A stretch of DNA of 64,000 nucleotides from PALSA-505 sp036267135 (GCA_036267135.1 DATAWQ010000028.1:1-64000), one strand, 5' to 3'. Positions 1 through 8,692 are shown, counted from the first letter of the stretch. Translations and numbers: made by a program. Notes: generated from the sequence alone by a model not told the origin.

Positions 1-52
1 CCCAACCCCACCTCCCCCCCCGCACCGTCCCCTGGCTCACTGTGATCTATAT

Positions 53-96
53 GGTTGTGGCAACGTAGCCTCTCTTGGGCGTACGTTGCCACAACC
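53..96 (-). terminator. Perfect hairpin after the FtsX permease gene
   Basis: A 15-bp perfect inverted repeat (GGTTGTGGCAACGTA at 53-67, its complement at 82-96) flanks a 14-nt loop. It starts 23 nt beyond the stop codon of the minus-strand permease gene, so it is best read as the end of that operon. There is no U tract after it, so the mechanism is uncertain. Confidence 0.6.
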
Positions 97-118
97 GCAT
101 CCTGCGATGGGTGCCTCG

Positions 119-1993
119 TTAAGTGGTTTCCGCTCCGAGGACACCGGTGACCGGGCGGTGGGCACCGATCTGGGCCGGGATGCTGGCCAGCAAAGCCACC
201 GCCGCCAGCACACCCAGCACCGCGGCGGCCAGCCACCACACCGGCGGTGCGGTGAGGTCGCCACCGTGGTTCGCGACCTTGAACAGGGCGAGCCCCAGCG
301 GGATACCGAGCAGCGCCCCCGGCACCGCGGGCAGCACCTGCGCCCAGGCCACTCCCTCGCTGACCTGCCGCGGAGACGCGCCGAGCGCACGGGCCAGCGC
401 CGCCGTACGGCGGGAGTCCAGCACTGTGGCCCACGCGGTGAAGACCGCGTTGAGCACCGCCAGCGTGACCACCACGATAGTGATCACCACCAGCATCTGG
501 GTATCCCTGGTGACCACAGGATTGCCCAGCCTGGTCTGGGTCAGCCTGGACAGCTGGTAGTTGACGGTGGAATGGAAGGTCAGCACGGCGACGATCCCGG
601 CGGAGGTGACCGCGATGCTGGCCGCACCGAGCACGGCGCGGCGCAGTCGCCGGGCGACCATCCGCAGGCCGAGCAGCGCCGGCACGGGGAGCCGCGCCGA
701 CAACGCGATCAGCCGGGGACGGCGCCGCGGTGCGCGGGCCGAGTTGGCCAGCGCGCTGACCGTGCTGGTGCGGGCGGCCCGCACCGCCGGCGCGAGCGTG
801 GCGGCCAGCGCCACCACCAGGGCCGCCGCGATCGTCAGCCCGGCCGTGGCCCAGGTGAGCGACGGTGCGCCCGCGGCGCCGACCAGCCCGGACCCCGGGT
901 TGGTGATCAGTGGGGCGGCCAGCCAGCCGATGAACAGCCCGGCCCCGGCCGCCGTCATGGCCAGCACCAGGTTCTCGGCCAGCAGCACTCCGGCCACCAG
1001 GTCCGGCGTGCTGCCCATCGCCTTGAGCAGGCCCACCCGCCGGGTGCGCTCGGCCATCCGGCCGGCTGCCAGCACGGCCACGCTGGCGATGGCCAGCAGC
1101 CCGGCCAGCAGCGCGCCGGGCTCGAGCACCGACTGCTCGTCCTGGATCAGCAGCCCGTCGGCTGAGCTGATGGCCTGCCACGACGCCAGGTTCGCCACGC
1201 TGGTGTTCACGCCGTGGACGTTGTAGTAGTCATTCGCGAACGCGTCAGCCGTGGCCGGGTCCTTGAGCCTGAGGTTCACGGTGTAGTTCAGCGGGTCCCG
1301 CGGCGAGCTGAGCGAATGGGCGGCCGCCTCGGTGATCCAGGCGAATCCGGTGTCGAGCGACGAAAGCTGGCCGCTGTAGGTCCCGGTGAACGCGCAGGTC
1401 GTGTAGCAAAGGTTCGGGTAGGGCACGGCGGCGGCGGTGACCGCGATCCCGGCGACCAGGAAAGAATGGCCGTCCAGGGTGACGTGGTCGCCGACGCCCA
1501 CGCCGAGCGCGGTGGCGAAGGTCCGCTCCAGCACCACAGCGCCCGGGCCGACCCAGCGGCCCGCGGTCAGTTTCGGCTGGTCGATGGCGACCGGCGGCTG
1601 CGGACGTCCCTCCGCTTCGACCGCGATGGTTATGCCGTGGGTCGCCAGGATCACCGAGGCGATCGGGAAGGGCCCGGTGTGCCCGGTGACCCCTTGAGAA
1701 CCGGTCAGCTGCCTGACTTCGGTCCTGAGCTGGGCGGCGGTGATGATGCCCGGCTGCGCGGGCTGGCCGGGCGTCTGGAGTTCCGGCGGAGGCGCGAACT
1801 CCGCCACCACGTCGGGACCGTTGGTCGCGGCCCTGGTCTGCTGATACGGATGATTGGTCACGCCGTTCAGTGCCAGCCCCAGGGTGAGCGTGGTGGTGGC
1901 CGCAGTGATCGCGAGCAGCAGCAGCAGCGCCTGCGCCGGGCGCCGTCTCAGGTCTTTGGCGGCCAGCCTGGCCACCAGTCTTATCCGGCCCAT
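119..1993 (-). CDS. FtsX/MacB-type ABC transporter permease
   Basis: This 624-residue permease is the membrane half of an ABC exporter whose ATPase lies 3 nt upstream. It has the duplicated FtsX architecture: one membrane segment near residues 20-40, a large extracytoplasmic domain to about 290, three hydrophobic segments around 290-400, then a second set starting near 455 and ending with segments near 505, 555 and 590. Partners in this family move lipophilic compounds or peptides, or transmit signals across the membrane; the substrate here is unknown. Gene order padR-ATPase-permease implies that PadR controls export. The family call is firm and the substrate is open. Confidence 0.88.
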   Translation of the reverse strand: MGRIRLVARLAAKDLRRRPAQALLLLLAITAATTTLTLGLALNGVTNHPYQQTRAATNGPDVVAEFAPPPELQTPGQPAQPGIITAAQLRTEVRQLTGSQGVTGHTGPFPIASVILATHGITIAVEAEGRPQPPVAIDQPKLTAGRWVGPGAVVLERTFATALGVGVGDHVTLDGHSFLVAGIAVTAAAVPYPNLCYTTCAFTGTYSGQLSSLDTGFAWITEAAAHSLSSPRDPLNYTVNLRLKDPATADAFANDYYNVHGVNTSVANLASWQAISSADGLLIQDEQSVLEPGALLAGLLAIASVAVLAAGRMAERTRRVGLLKAMGSTPDLVAGVLLAENLVLAMTAAGAGLFIGWLAAPLITNPGSGLVGAAGAPSLTWATAGLTIAAALVVALAATLAPAVRAARTSTVSALANSARAPRRRPRLIALSARLPVPALLGLRMVARRLRRAVLGAASIAVTSAGIVAVLTFHSTVNYQLSRLTQTRLGNPVVTRDTQMLVVITIVVVTLAVLNAVFTAWATVLDSRRTAALARALGASPRQVSEGVAWAQVLPAVPGALLGIPLGLALFKVANHGGDLTAPPVWWLAAAVLGVLAAVALLASIPAQIGAHRPVTGVLGAETT

Positions 1994-1996
1994 CGG

Positions 1997-2752
1997 TCAG
2001 CCTTCCAGCTCGAAACCGGCCAGGGCGCCGAGGTCGCCCTCGCTGCCGCCGGTCAGCCTGGTCTCGTCGATGAACGCGCCGTCCCGCATGCCGATCAGCC
2101 GGTCCGCGGTGGCCGCGATCCGCGCGTCGTGAGTCACCACGACCAGCGTCTGCCCGGCCGCGTGCAGCTCTTCGAACAGCCGGAGCACGTCCACGGTGGC
2201 TTCGCTGTCCAGGTTGCCGGTGGGCTCGTCGGCCAGCACCACCTTCGGCTCGTTGGCCAGCGCCCTGGCGATCGCCACCCGCTGGCGCTGGCCCCCGGAC
2301 AGCGCCGCGGGCAGGAACTTGGCCCGGTCGGCCAGCCCGACCCGGTCAAGGAGTTCGGTGGCCAGCCGCCGGGCCGACCGGGCCGCCCGGCCGGCCAGCA
2401 GGGCAGGCAATTCGACGTTCTCGGTCGCGGTGAGCTCGTCCATCAGGTGGAACGCCTGGAAGACGAAGCCGATCTGGTCGCGGCGCACCCGGGCCAGCGC
2501 CCGCTCGCCCAGCTTGCTCAGCGGTTCGCCGTCCAGCCAGACTTCCCCATCGCTGGGCCGGTCAAGACCGCCCAGCAGGTGCAGCAATGTGGATTTGCCG
2601 CAGCCGCTCGGTCCCATCACCGCCACGGTTTCCCCGGGCGCGACGCTGAGATCGATCCCCACCAGCGCGCGGACCAGGCCGTCTCCACGGCCGTACTCCT
2701 TGCGCAGGCCGCTGGCGCGCAGCGCCATGCGCTCGTCCGCACCGTTCATCAT
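1997..2752 (-). CDS. MacB/LolD-type ABC transporter ATPase
   Basis: Nucleotide-binding subunit of about 251 residues that powers the FtsX-like permease encoded 3 nt downstream. Visible motifs are Walker A GPSGCGKST near residues 47-55, a Q-loop near 99, signature LSGGQ at 151-155, Walker B with ADEPTGNLD near 174-182 and an H-loop histidine at about 208. The start at 2752 is chosen because the sequence ATGATGA overlaps the padR stop (TGA at 2751-2749) and GGAGGG lies just upstream; the next ATG at 2749 has even better spacing. A start 33 nt further upstream would overlap padR more deeply and is less likely. Translational coupling to padR is expected. Confidence 0.92.
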   Translation of the reverse strand: MMNGADERMALRASGLRKEYGRGDGLVRALVGIDLSVAPGETVAVMGPSGCGKSTLLHLLGGLDRPSDGEVWLDGEPLSKLGERALARVRRDQIGFVFQAFHLMDELTATENVELPALLAGRAARSARRLATELLDRVGLADRAKFLPAALSGGQRQRVAIARALANEPKVVLADEPTGNLDSEATVDVLRLFEELHAAGQTLVVVTHDARIAATADRLIGMRDGAFIDETRLTGGSEGDLGALAGFELEG

Positions 2753-3273
2753 GATTCCCTCCGGCTGGTCCAGTTCCGTTCGCATGCCTCCAGCCAGCGC
2801 AGGTCGGCCTGCAGCCGGAGCACGATGCCTTCCAGCAGCAACGCCGCGTCCGAGCGCTTCGGCTCGGCCAGCGCGGCGCGCTGCGTGTTCCGCAGCCTGC
2901 GCAGCAGCTCACGGCGCTGCGCGTCCACAATCGTGAGCGGATCGGCCAGCCGTGCCGCCGCGGCCGCGATCAGCTTGAGGTGAAACTCGGTGAGGTCGGG
3001 CTTGGGCCAGCTCACTTCGCTGAGCCAGTCGGCCACCCGCTGCTGGCCCTCGGGGGTCAGCGCATACACCTTGCGGTCCGGCCGGTCGGCGACCCCGGCG
3101 GCCGTCTCGACCGTGACCAGGCCCGCCTTCTCCAGCCGGGTCAGTGTCACGTAGATCTGGCCGGCGTTGAGCGCCTCGCCCAGCGGCCCCAGCGCCTGCT
3201 GCAGCCGCGCGCGCAGCTCGTAACCGTGTGAAGGCTCCTTGGCCAGCAGAGCCAGCACCGCTTCCTGCCGCAC
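2749..3273 (-). CDS. PadR family transcriptional regulator
   Basis: A winged-helix PadR repressor of about 174 residues, first gene of a padR-ATPase-permease operon. The N-terminal helix-turn-helix region contains the family pattern SHGYELRARL followed by IYVTLTRLEKAGLV, and the C-terminal half is a long helical dimerisation region. An ATG at 3324 would give 191 residues, but the GTG at 3273 is preferred: it has GGGAGG 5 nt upstream and places the protein start at VRQEAVLALLAK, where PadR proteins normally begin. An 18-bp palindrome overlaps its promoter, so autorepression relieved by the exporter's substrate is the likely logic (inference). Confidence 0.9.
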   Translation of the reverse strand: MRQEAVLALLAKEPSHGYELRARLQQALGPLGEALNAGQIYVTLTRLEKAGLVTVETAAGVADRPDRKVYALTPEGQQRVADWLSEVSWPKPDLTEFHLKLIAAAAARLADPLTIVDAQRRELLRRLRNTQRAALAEPKRSDAALLLEGIVLRLQADLRWLEACERNWTSRRES

Positions 3274-3340
3274 TATCGCCTCCCGTGAACTTCCGCCGCC
3301 CGACCCGCGTGGCTCCCGCCGCACGGCTGGCCGTCTAACC

Positions 3341-3380
3341 GTTATCTATATAGATAACCGTTAGATGAATCAGATGTCAA
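3341..3380 (-). promoter_or_regulatory. padR promoter with 18-bp palindromic operator
   Basis: On the minus strand TTGACA (3380-3375) is followed after 18 nt by TATCTA (3356-3351), a good housekeeping promoter. The -10 box sits inside the perfect palindrome GTTATCTATATAGATAAC at 3341-3358, which is also flanked by two direct TAACCGTTA copies (3336-3344 and 3355-3363). Overlap of operator and -10 box indicates autorepression by PadR. Confidence 0.75.
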
Positions 3381-3385
3381 GTAAC

Positions 3386-3426
3386 AAAAAGAAGACCTGT
3401 GTGTGCCAGGACACATACAGGTCTTC
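3386..3426 (-). terminator. Intrinsic terminator behind the MFS-tetR operon
   Basis: A 10-bp perfect stem (GAAGACCTGT at 3391-3400 and its complement at 3417-3426) is followed on the minus strand by TTTTTGTT, a classic intrinsic terminator. It lies between the tetR stop at 3573 and the padR promoter. The stretch 3427-3572 between it and tetR is G-rich low-complexity sequence (GGTGG and GGTGA runs) in which I see no gene. Confidence 0.8.
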
Positions 3427-3572
3427 ACGTTGTGAGTGGGCGGGGCGGTAGTGGGGGTGGGCGAGCAGTGGCGGTGGAGGTGCGCGGGATGGCGGTGGAG
3501 GTGCAGGTGGCGAGGGTGAGCGCAGGTAGTGGTGGTGGTGAGGGGTGGGTGCGTGGTGGTGAGGGTGCGCCG

Positions 3573-4229
3573 TTAGATGGTGGGCGGGCAGGGGGCCAGG
3601 CCCAGGAGGGCTTCGTCTACGAGCCGCTCGGCGTGCTCCGGGGTGAACGTCTCTGGCTCCCGGCCGGGCGCCATGATGGCACCGGTCAGCATGAACAGGG
3701 CAACCTCGACGTCCAGATCCGGCCGCAGCTCGCCGTTGGCGACGCCGCGGCGCAACACCGACCGCAGCAGGTCCCGGCGCGGCTCGACCACGGTCGCCTT
3801 GTAGCGCTCCATGACCTTCGGGTACTTCTTGCCCTCGCCCAGCAGCAGGGAGTACCTGCGCATCCTGGCCGGGTCCGACGCGTCCTGGCACATGACCTTG
3901 AGCATCGCGACCAGGTCGTCGCGCACTGACTCGCCGGCCGGTTCGGGAATCGGCGACTTCAGCGAGCTGAGCGCGTCGAGCAGCAGGTCTTCCTTGCCGG
4001 GCCAGCGGCGGTAGATGGTGGCCTTGCCCACACCGGCCCGGGCGGCGACGGCCTCCATGCAGACCCCCGCCACCCCGGACTCGGTGAACAGCTCAAGCGC
4101 GGCGTCCAGGATGGCGCGCTCGGCGCGCTCGCTGCGCGGGCGGCCGGGCCTGCGGCCGGGCTCAGTGTCCCGGCCGGGCTCGGTGTCCCGCTGCTCATCC
4201 TGGACGGGCAGGACCTCTGCCTCGCGCAT
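3573..4229 (-). CDS. TetR family regulator of the adjacent DHA2 exporter
   Basis: A 218-residue TetR/AcrR regulator. After a charged leader that contains a repeated DTEPGR motif, the DNA-binding domain runs from about residue 35 to 80, with the recognition region AVAARAGVGKATIYRRW. The C-terminal ligand domain fits TetR_C families with the R(R)DLLRSVLRRGVANGEL pattern. It is the second gene of an operon, 6 nt after the DHA2 exporter stop, so it probably represses both genes through the inverted repeat at 5913-5937. The ligand is unknown and is probably a substrate of the pump. Confidence 0.88.
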   Translation of the reverse strand: MREAEVLPVQDEQRDTEPGRDTEPGRRPGRPRSERAERAILDAALELFTESGVAGVCMEAVAARAGVGKATIYRRWPGKEDLLLDALSSLKSPIPEPAGESVRDDLVAMLKVMCQDASDPARMRRYSLLLGEGKKYPKVMERYKATVVEPRRDLLRSVLRRGVANGELRPDLDVEVALFMLTGAIMAPGREPETFTPEHAERLVDEALLGLAPCPPTI

Positions 4230-4235
4230 GACTCC

Positions 4236-5816
4236 TTATCCTTCCACGCCGGTCGGCTCGGCGGCCAGTTCCGCGAGTTCATCCTCGACGGATACCGGGG
4301 CGGGCTGCACGTCCTTGCCCGGCATCCACTTGAGTATCACGAACGTCCCGGCCAGCATCATCGCCGCCGCGATCACGGTGGTGAGGTGCATGGCGTGGGT
4401 GAACGCGGCGTCCGCGGGCGCGAGCAGACCGTTCCCGCGCGCACCCAGGTGCTGCGCGGTCGCCTGCGTGGCCGCGATGGACTGGCTCGCCGCGTTACGC
4501 GCCGCCGCGGGCAATGTGGACAGGGCCGGCCGCAACTGGCTGCGGTAGGCCTCGGCCAGAATCGAGCCGAGCACGGCCACGCCGAGCGCGACACCCACCT
4601 GGCGCGAGGTGTTGGTCAGCGCCGAGCCGGCTCCGGCCCGCTCGCGGGGCAGCACATCCATCACCGCAGCGGTGGCGGATGGCATCACGGCTCCGGCGCC
4701 GATGCCCTGGATGAGGAAGAACACGGTGAGGACCCAAATCGGCGTGGTCGTGCCGAGCAGGGCGTATCCCGCGATGGCCAAGGTCATCACCAGCATGCCC
4801 ACGCTGCCGACCGCCTTGGCGCCGTACTTGCGGACCAGCCCCGCGCTGCGCGGCGCGGCCAGCATCTGGCCGACGGCGAACGGCACGGTGAGCAAGCCGG
4901 CCTGAAGCGGACTGTAGCCCCGGGCGTTCTGCAGGTAGAAGGCGGTGAAGAAGTAGACCCCGCCGAAGCCGAAGAACAGCAGTGCGATCGCGCCCACCGA
5001 GGCGGACAGCCGCCGGTCGGCGAACAGCCGCACGTCCAGCGACGGGTGCTCGATGCGGGCCTCATACCAGGCGAAGGCGCCCAGCACGGCCAGACCGCCG
5101 GCGATCGGGCCGAGCACGTCACCGCGCAACCAGGAGCCGGTGTCGCCGCCCTGGACGACGCCGTAGACCAGCAGCACCAGGCCGGCCACGGACAGCAGCA
5201 CGCCGACGTAGTCGATCTTGCCGGGAGCCGGGTTCTTCGACTCAGGCACGAGCAAGGCCACCGCGACGGCGCCCAGCACGGTCACCGGCACGTTGATCAG
5301 GAAGACCGAACCCCACCAGAAGTGGGCCAGCAGCAGGCCGCCGAGCACCGGGCCGATGGCGATGCCGATGCCGACCGCACTCGCCCACAGGCCGATCGCC
5401 CGTGCGCGCTCAGCGGGCTCGAACACGTTGGAGATGATGGACAGCGTCTGCGGCATGACCGCGGCGCCACCCAGGCCCATCGCGGCCCTCGCGAAGATGA
5501 GCTGGTCGGGCGAGTGTGAGTACGCGGACAGCAGCGACCCGATCCCGAACAGGGCCAGGCCGATCATGAGCATCCGCTTGCGGCCCACCCGGTCGCCGAC
5601 CACCCCGAAGGTGAACAGCAGGCCAGCGAAGACCAGCGTGTAGGAGTTGATCGCCCATTCGAGCTGGCTCTGGCTCGCGCCGAGGCCGCCGTGCGGCTCG
5701 GCGATGGTCTTGAGGGCGACGTTCAGGACCGTGTTGTCGATAACGATGGCCAGCAGTCCGACGATGAGCACGCTGAGGATGACCCAGCGCCGCCGGTAAA
5801 TCGTCTGCTTGTCCAT
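4236..5816 (-). CDS. DHA2 family MFS drug exporter
   Basis: A 526-residue, about 14-segment drug:H+ antiporter. Motif A appears as GVVGDRVGRKRM near residues 75-86, and the DHA2 signature near TM1 is IDNTVLNVALKTI. TM5 carries the antiporter motif C-like GIAIGPVLGGLL. AAGGGAAGC precedes the ATG at 5816, supporting the start. It heads an operon with tetR and has a candidate TetR operator about 100 bp upstream. Likely role: export of a toxic small molecule, possibly an antibiotic; the substrate cannot be read from sequence. Confidence 0.9.
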   Translation of the reverse strand: MDKQTIYRRRWVILSVLIVGLLAIVIDNTVLNVALKTIAEPHGGLGASQSQLEWAINSYTLVFAGLLFTFGVVGDRVGRKRMLMIGLALFGIGSLLSAYSHSPDQLIFARAAMGLGGAAVMPQTLSIISNVFEPAERARAIGLWASAVGIGIAIGPVLGGLLLAHFWWGSVFLINVPVTVLGAVAVALLVPESKNPAPGKIDYVGVLLSVAGLVLLVYGVVQGGDTGSWLRGDVLGPIAGGLAVLGAFAWYEARIEHPSLDVRLFADRRLSASVGAIALLFFGFGGVYFFTAFYLQNARGYSPLQAGLLTVPFAVGQMLAAPRSAGLVRKYGAKAVGSVGMLVMTLAIAGYALLGTTTPIWVLTVFFLIQGIGAGAVMPSATAAVMDVLPRERAGAGSALTNTSRQVGVALGVAVLGSILAEAYRSQLRPALSTLPAAARNAASQSIAATQATAQHLGARGNGLLAPADAAFTHAMHLTTVIAAAMMLAGTFVILKWMPGKDVQPAPVSVEDELAELAAEPTGVEG

Positions 5817-5912
5817 GCTTCCCTTCGCACTGGGCCGGCCGCGACGGGAAGACCCCGGCGGCCGGCGATGTTGAGTAAGTCGTCGCGGTCACACCGTGAA
5901 GAGTGGCCGCTA

Positions 5913-5937
5913 TCGATACGGAACGGGATCGTATCGA
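5913..5937. promoter_or_regulatory. Candidate TetR operator upstream of the DHA2 exporter
   Basis: Inverted repeat TCGATACG, 9 nt, CGTATCGA. Its size and spacing fit operators of TetR regulators that control efflux pumps. It lies in the 290-bp gap between the exporter (minus) and panB (plus), about 100 bp upstream of the exporter start. I could not assign a confident -35/-10 pair beside it. Confidence 0.65.
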
Positions 5938-6108
5938 AAAACATTCCCGGCGCGCGAGGTATTTTTTCGCGGTCGCCACCCCACCCCCACCACCCGCGGC
6001 CGCTGGCCCCTACCCCAGCACCGCGCACTACCTTTGCCGGCCACACCGTGCGATGATCGAGATGTCCGGGGACGCCATGGGGGCGCCTCGAGGCGAGGAG
6101 GTCTCAGC

Positions 6109-7002
6109 ATGACTTCACATCCAGAATCCGCCCTGCCTGCTGCCACCCAGCCCGCGGCCAAGGCGCCGGGAGCCAAGCAGCCCGAACCGCTGTATGGCGG
6201 GCAGAGCACCCGGCGGGTGACCGTGCGGGACGTGGCCGCGGCCAAGGGGCGCGGCGAGAAGTGGCCCATGCTCACCGCCTACGACGCGCTGACCGCCCAG
6301 GTGTTCGACGAGGCCGGCATCCCCGTGCTGCTGGTCGGCGACTCCGCCGCGATGGTGGTCTACGGCCACGACACGACGATCCCGGTGACCGTGGACGACC
6401 TGATTCCGCTCACCGCGGGCGTGGTGCGCGCCACCCGGCGGGCCATGGTCGTGGCCGACCTGCCGTTCGGCTCCTACCAGGCCTCACCGGAGGCCGCGCT
6501 GACCACGGCGACCAGGTTCCTCAAGGAGACCGGCGCGCACGCGGTCAAGCTGGAGGGCGGTTACCGGGTGCTGCGGCAGGTCGAGGATCTGGTGGCGGCC
6601 GGCGTACCGGTGATGGGCCATCTCGGCCTGACCCCGCAGTCGGTCAACGCGTTCGGCGGGTACCGGGTGCAGGGCCGCGGCGAGGACGGCGAGCGGCTGC
6701 TGCACGACGCCAAGGCGCTGCAGGCGGCCGGCGCGTTCTCGGTGGTGCTGGAGTGCGTGCCCGCGTCGCTGGCGGCCAGGGTGACCGAGTCGCTGTCCAT
6801 CCCGACGATCGGCATCGGGGCCGGGCCCGGGTGCGACGCACAGGTGCTCGTCTGGCAGGACATGGCCGGTCTCACACCGCACGTGGCCAAGTTCGTCAAG
6901 CGGTACGCGGACCTGGCCGGCGCGCTGCGCGACGCGGCCACCGCCTACGCGCAAGAGGTCACCTCGGGCGCATTCCCCGGCGAGGAATACTCCTACCGCT
7001 GA
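6109..7002 (+). CDS. panB: 3-methyl-2-oxobutanoate hydroxymethyltransferase
   Basis: PanB (297 residues) transfers the hydroxymethyl group of 5,10-methylene-tetrahydrofolate to 2-oxoisovalerate, giving ketopantoate, the first step of pantothenate and CoA synthesis. Family landmarks are MLTAYDALTAQ, LVGDSAAMVVYGHDTT (metal-binding Asp in VGDS), VVADLPFGSYQ, KLEGG, MGHLGLTPQSVNAFGGYRVQGR, and IPTIGIGAGPGCDAQVLVWQDM. The ATG at 6109 has GAGGAGG 7 nt upstream; the open frame extends further upstream but that part does not resemble PanB. The first 35 residues are a low-complexity Ala/Pro leader, common in actinobacterial PanB. It appears monocistronic. Confidence 0.96.
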   Translation: MTSHPESALPAATQPAAKAPGAKQPEPLYGGQSTRRVTVRDVAAAKGRGEKWPMLTAYDALTAQVFDEAGIPVLLVGDSAAMVVYGHDTTIPVTVDDLIPLTAGVVRATRRAMVVADLPFGSYQASPEAALTTATRFLKETGAHAVKLEGGYRVLRQVEDLVAAGVPVMGHLGLTPQSVNAFGGYRVQGRGEDGERLLHDAKALQAAGAFSVVLECVPASLAARVTESLSIPTIGIGAGPGCDAQVLVWQDMAGLTPHVAKFVKRYADLAGALRDAATAYAQEVTSGAFPGEEYSYR

Positions 7003-7106
7003 CGGCACGCACGCGCGCTGGCCGGCCTGGGCAGGGGCGCAGCCGTTCAGGTAACCAATGCCGTGCCGCCTGGAGAAACGTTGGCCCGACCGGCCTGCCG
7101 GAATGT

Positions 7107-7118
7107 TAGGGTGCGCCG
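7107..7118 (+). promoter_or_regulatory. Leaderless-type -10 box for the phosphotransferase gene
   Basis: TAGGGT (7107-7112) stands 6 nt before the ATG at 7119 with no Shine-Dalgarno sequence in between. This TANNNT-N6-start arrangement is characteristic of leaderless actinobacterial mRNAs. I did not find a convincing -35 box. Confidence 0.5.
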
Positions 7119-7940
7119 ATGATCGCGGGATCGCCGGCCCGGCCCGGGCCGGTGCCTGAGCAGATCCGGGCGCTCGCGGCGGGCCGGCCGGTGCGGCAGG
7201 TGTGGCAGAACGAGGCGGGCGGCGTCACCTACGAGGTAGGCGAGGGCGGCGGCCGCTGTTTCGCCACGTGGGCCCCGGCGGCCAGCGGGATCGACCTCGC
7301 CCGTGCGGCGGCCCGACTGTCCTGGGCTGCGGCGTTCACCCCGGTGCCGCGCCTGCTGGCTCACGGCGCCGACGACGGCGGGTCCTGGCTGGTGACCGCC
7401 GCGCTGCCCGGGGACAACGCGGTCGCTGACCGGTGGCGGGCAGACCCGTCCACGGCCGTGACGGCTATCGGTGAGGGCTTGCGGGCGCTGCATGAGTCCC
7501 TTCCTGTGGCCAGTTGCCCGTTTTCCTGGGCGGCCGAAGACCGGGTGGCGGATGCCCGCCGGTTTGCCGCCAGCGGAAGCCTTGACCCGGCCCAGTGGCA
7601 CGCGGCCCATCAGCGGCTCAGCGCCGAGCGGGCCCTGGAGCTGGCGGCCGCGATCCCGCCGGCCGACCGCCTGGTTGTCTGCCACGGCGACAGTTGCGCC
7701 CCCAACACCCTGATCGCCCCGGACGGCCGCTGGTCCGGGCATGTGGATCTGGGCCACCTTGGCGTCGCCGACCGCTGGCACGACATCGCCGTCGCCGCCT
7801 GGAGCACCGAGTGGTACTACGGCCCCGGCTGGGAGCCGCTCCTGCTCAGCGCCTACGGGATCGCGCCTGACCCCGGCCGGTCCCGCTACTACCGGCTCCT
7901 GTGGGACCTCAGCTGCTCACTGCCCGGCATGGCGGCCTAG
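7119..7940 (+). CDS. APH(3')-type aminoglycoside phosphotransferase
   Basis: A 273-residue kinase-fold protein of the size usual for APH(3') enzymes, which transfer phosphate from ATP to the 3'-hydroxyl of aminoglycosides such as kanamycin. The catalytic loop is VCHGDSCAPNTL (Asp191, Asn196), close to the HGDxCxPN form of APH(3')-II. The metal-binding loop is HVDLGHLGVADRWHDIA (Asp210), matching the GRLGVADRYQDIA region of that class with DLG at the magnesium motif. Neighbours are unrelated. Its role could be intrinsic resistance or phosphorylation of a metabolite; only the fold and catalytic residues are certain. Confidence 0.85.
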   Translation: MIAGSPARPGPVPEQIRALAAGRPVRQVWQNEAGGVTYEVGEGGGRCFATWAPAASGIDLARAAARLSWAAAFTPVPRLLAHGADDGGSWLVTAALPGDNAVADRWRADPSTAVTAIGEGLRALHESLPVASCPFSWAAEDRVADARRFAASGSLDPAQWHAAHQRLSAERALELAAAIPPADRLVVCHGDSCAPNTLIAPDGRWSGHVDLGHLGVADRWHDIAVAAWSTEWYYGPGWEPLLLSAYGIAPDPGRSRYYRLLWDLSCSLPGMAA

Positions 7941-7978
7941 CGCCTGCGGACCGACGGCGGACGGTGGCCGACCCGGCG

Positions 7979-8692
7979 CTAGACATCGGTAATCCGTAGG
8001 CCGGCGTGCGCCTTGTAACGGCGGTTCACCGAGACCAGGTTGGCGGTCAGGCCTTCCACCTGCCCGCAGTTGCGCAGCCGGCCCGCGTAGACGCCGCGCA
8101 TGCCGGGGATGCGCGCGGCCAGCGCTTGCACCAGGTCGGTGGCCTCGCGGTCGTCGCCGAGCACCATGACGTCCAGGTCCATCGCGTCGACCTCGGGGTC
8201 GAGCAGCAGCACGGCCGACACGTGGTGGAACGCGGCCACCACCCGGCTGCCCGGCAGCACGGCGGCGGCCTGCTGAGCGGCGCTGCCCTCGTCGACCGGC
8301 AGCCGGTAGGCACCCTGCTTGTCGAAGCCGAGCGGGTTCACGCAGTCCACCACGATCTTCCCGGCCAGGTCTTCGGCTAGCGAGGCGAGCAGGTCGCGGT
8401 GGCCCTCCCAGGGCACCGCGACGATGACCACATCGCCCTGCTGGGCGGCGGTGGCGTTGTCTGTACCCACGACACCGGGTGCGTCGGCCAGCTCGTAGGC
8501 GGCCGCGACGGCCCGTTCGGCCCGGCGGGAGCCGATGATCACGCGGTGGCCGGCCAGCGCGAACCGGCGGGCCAGCCCGCGGCCCTGATCCCCGGTGCCG
8601 CCGAGTATGGCGATGACCGTTCCGGTCAGGTCGGGTCCGGCCAGATCAGATCTGGTCTGCTGCTGCGCGTCAGTCTGGGTCACGGGCTCCAT
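7979..8692 (-). CDS. npdG: NADPH-dependent F420 reductase
   Basis: A 237-residue F420H2:NADP oxidoreductase that exchanges hydride between coenzyme F420 and NADP(H). The Rossmann loop is ILGGTGDQGRGLARR near residues 29-43, followed by IIGSRRAERA, the basic NADP-phosphate site. VIVAVPWEGH, DCVNPL and VVAAFHHVSA are further family motifs, as is the C-terminal GRLRNCGQVEGLTANLVSVNRRYK, which closes over F420. It indicates an F420-using host, consistent with the Ddn-like gene at 59.6 kb. It converges on the phosphotransferase gene with a 38-bp gap. Confidence 0.92.
   Translation of the reverse strand: MEPVTQTDAQQQTRSDLAGPDLTGTVIAILGGTGDQGRGLARRFALAGHRVIIGSRRAERAVAAAYELADAPGVVGTDNATAAQQGDVVIVAVPWEGHRDLLASLAEDLAGKIVVDCVNPLGFDKQGAYRLPVDEGSAAQQAAAVLPGSRVVAAFHHVSAVLLLDPEVDAMDLDVMVLGDDREATDLVQALAARIPGMRGVYAGRLRNCGQVEGLTANLVSVNRRYKAHAGLRITDV

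Noticed and set aside
86..1165. Long plus-strand frame rich in Arg, Gln and His
   Set aside because: It lies opposite the FtsX permease gene and has the composition of an antisense shadow in high-GC DNA, with no domain.
1214..2983. 589-residue plus-strand frame
   Set aside because: Antisense to the permease, ATPase and padR genes; composition is typical of a shadow frame.
3427..3572. G-rich low-complexity stretch considered as a repeat array or CRISPR-like unit
   Set aside because: GGTGG-type runs are irregular, without constant unit length or spacers.
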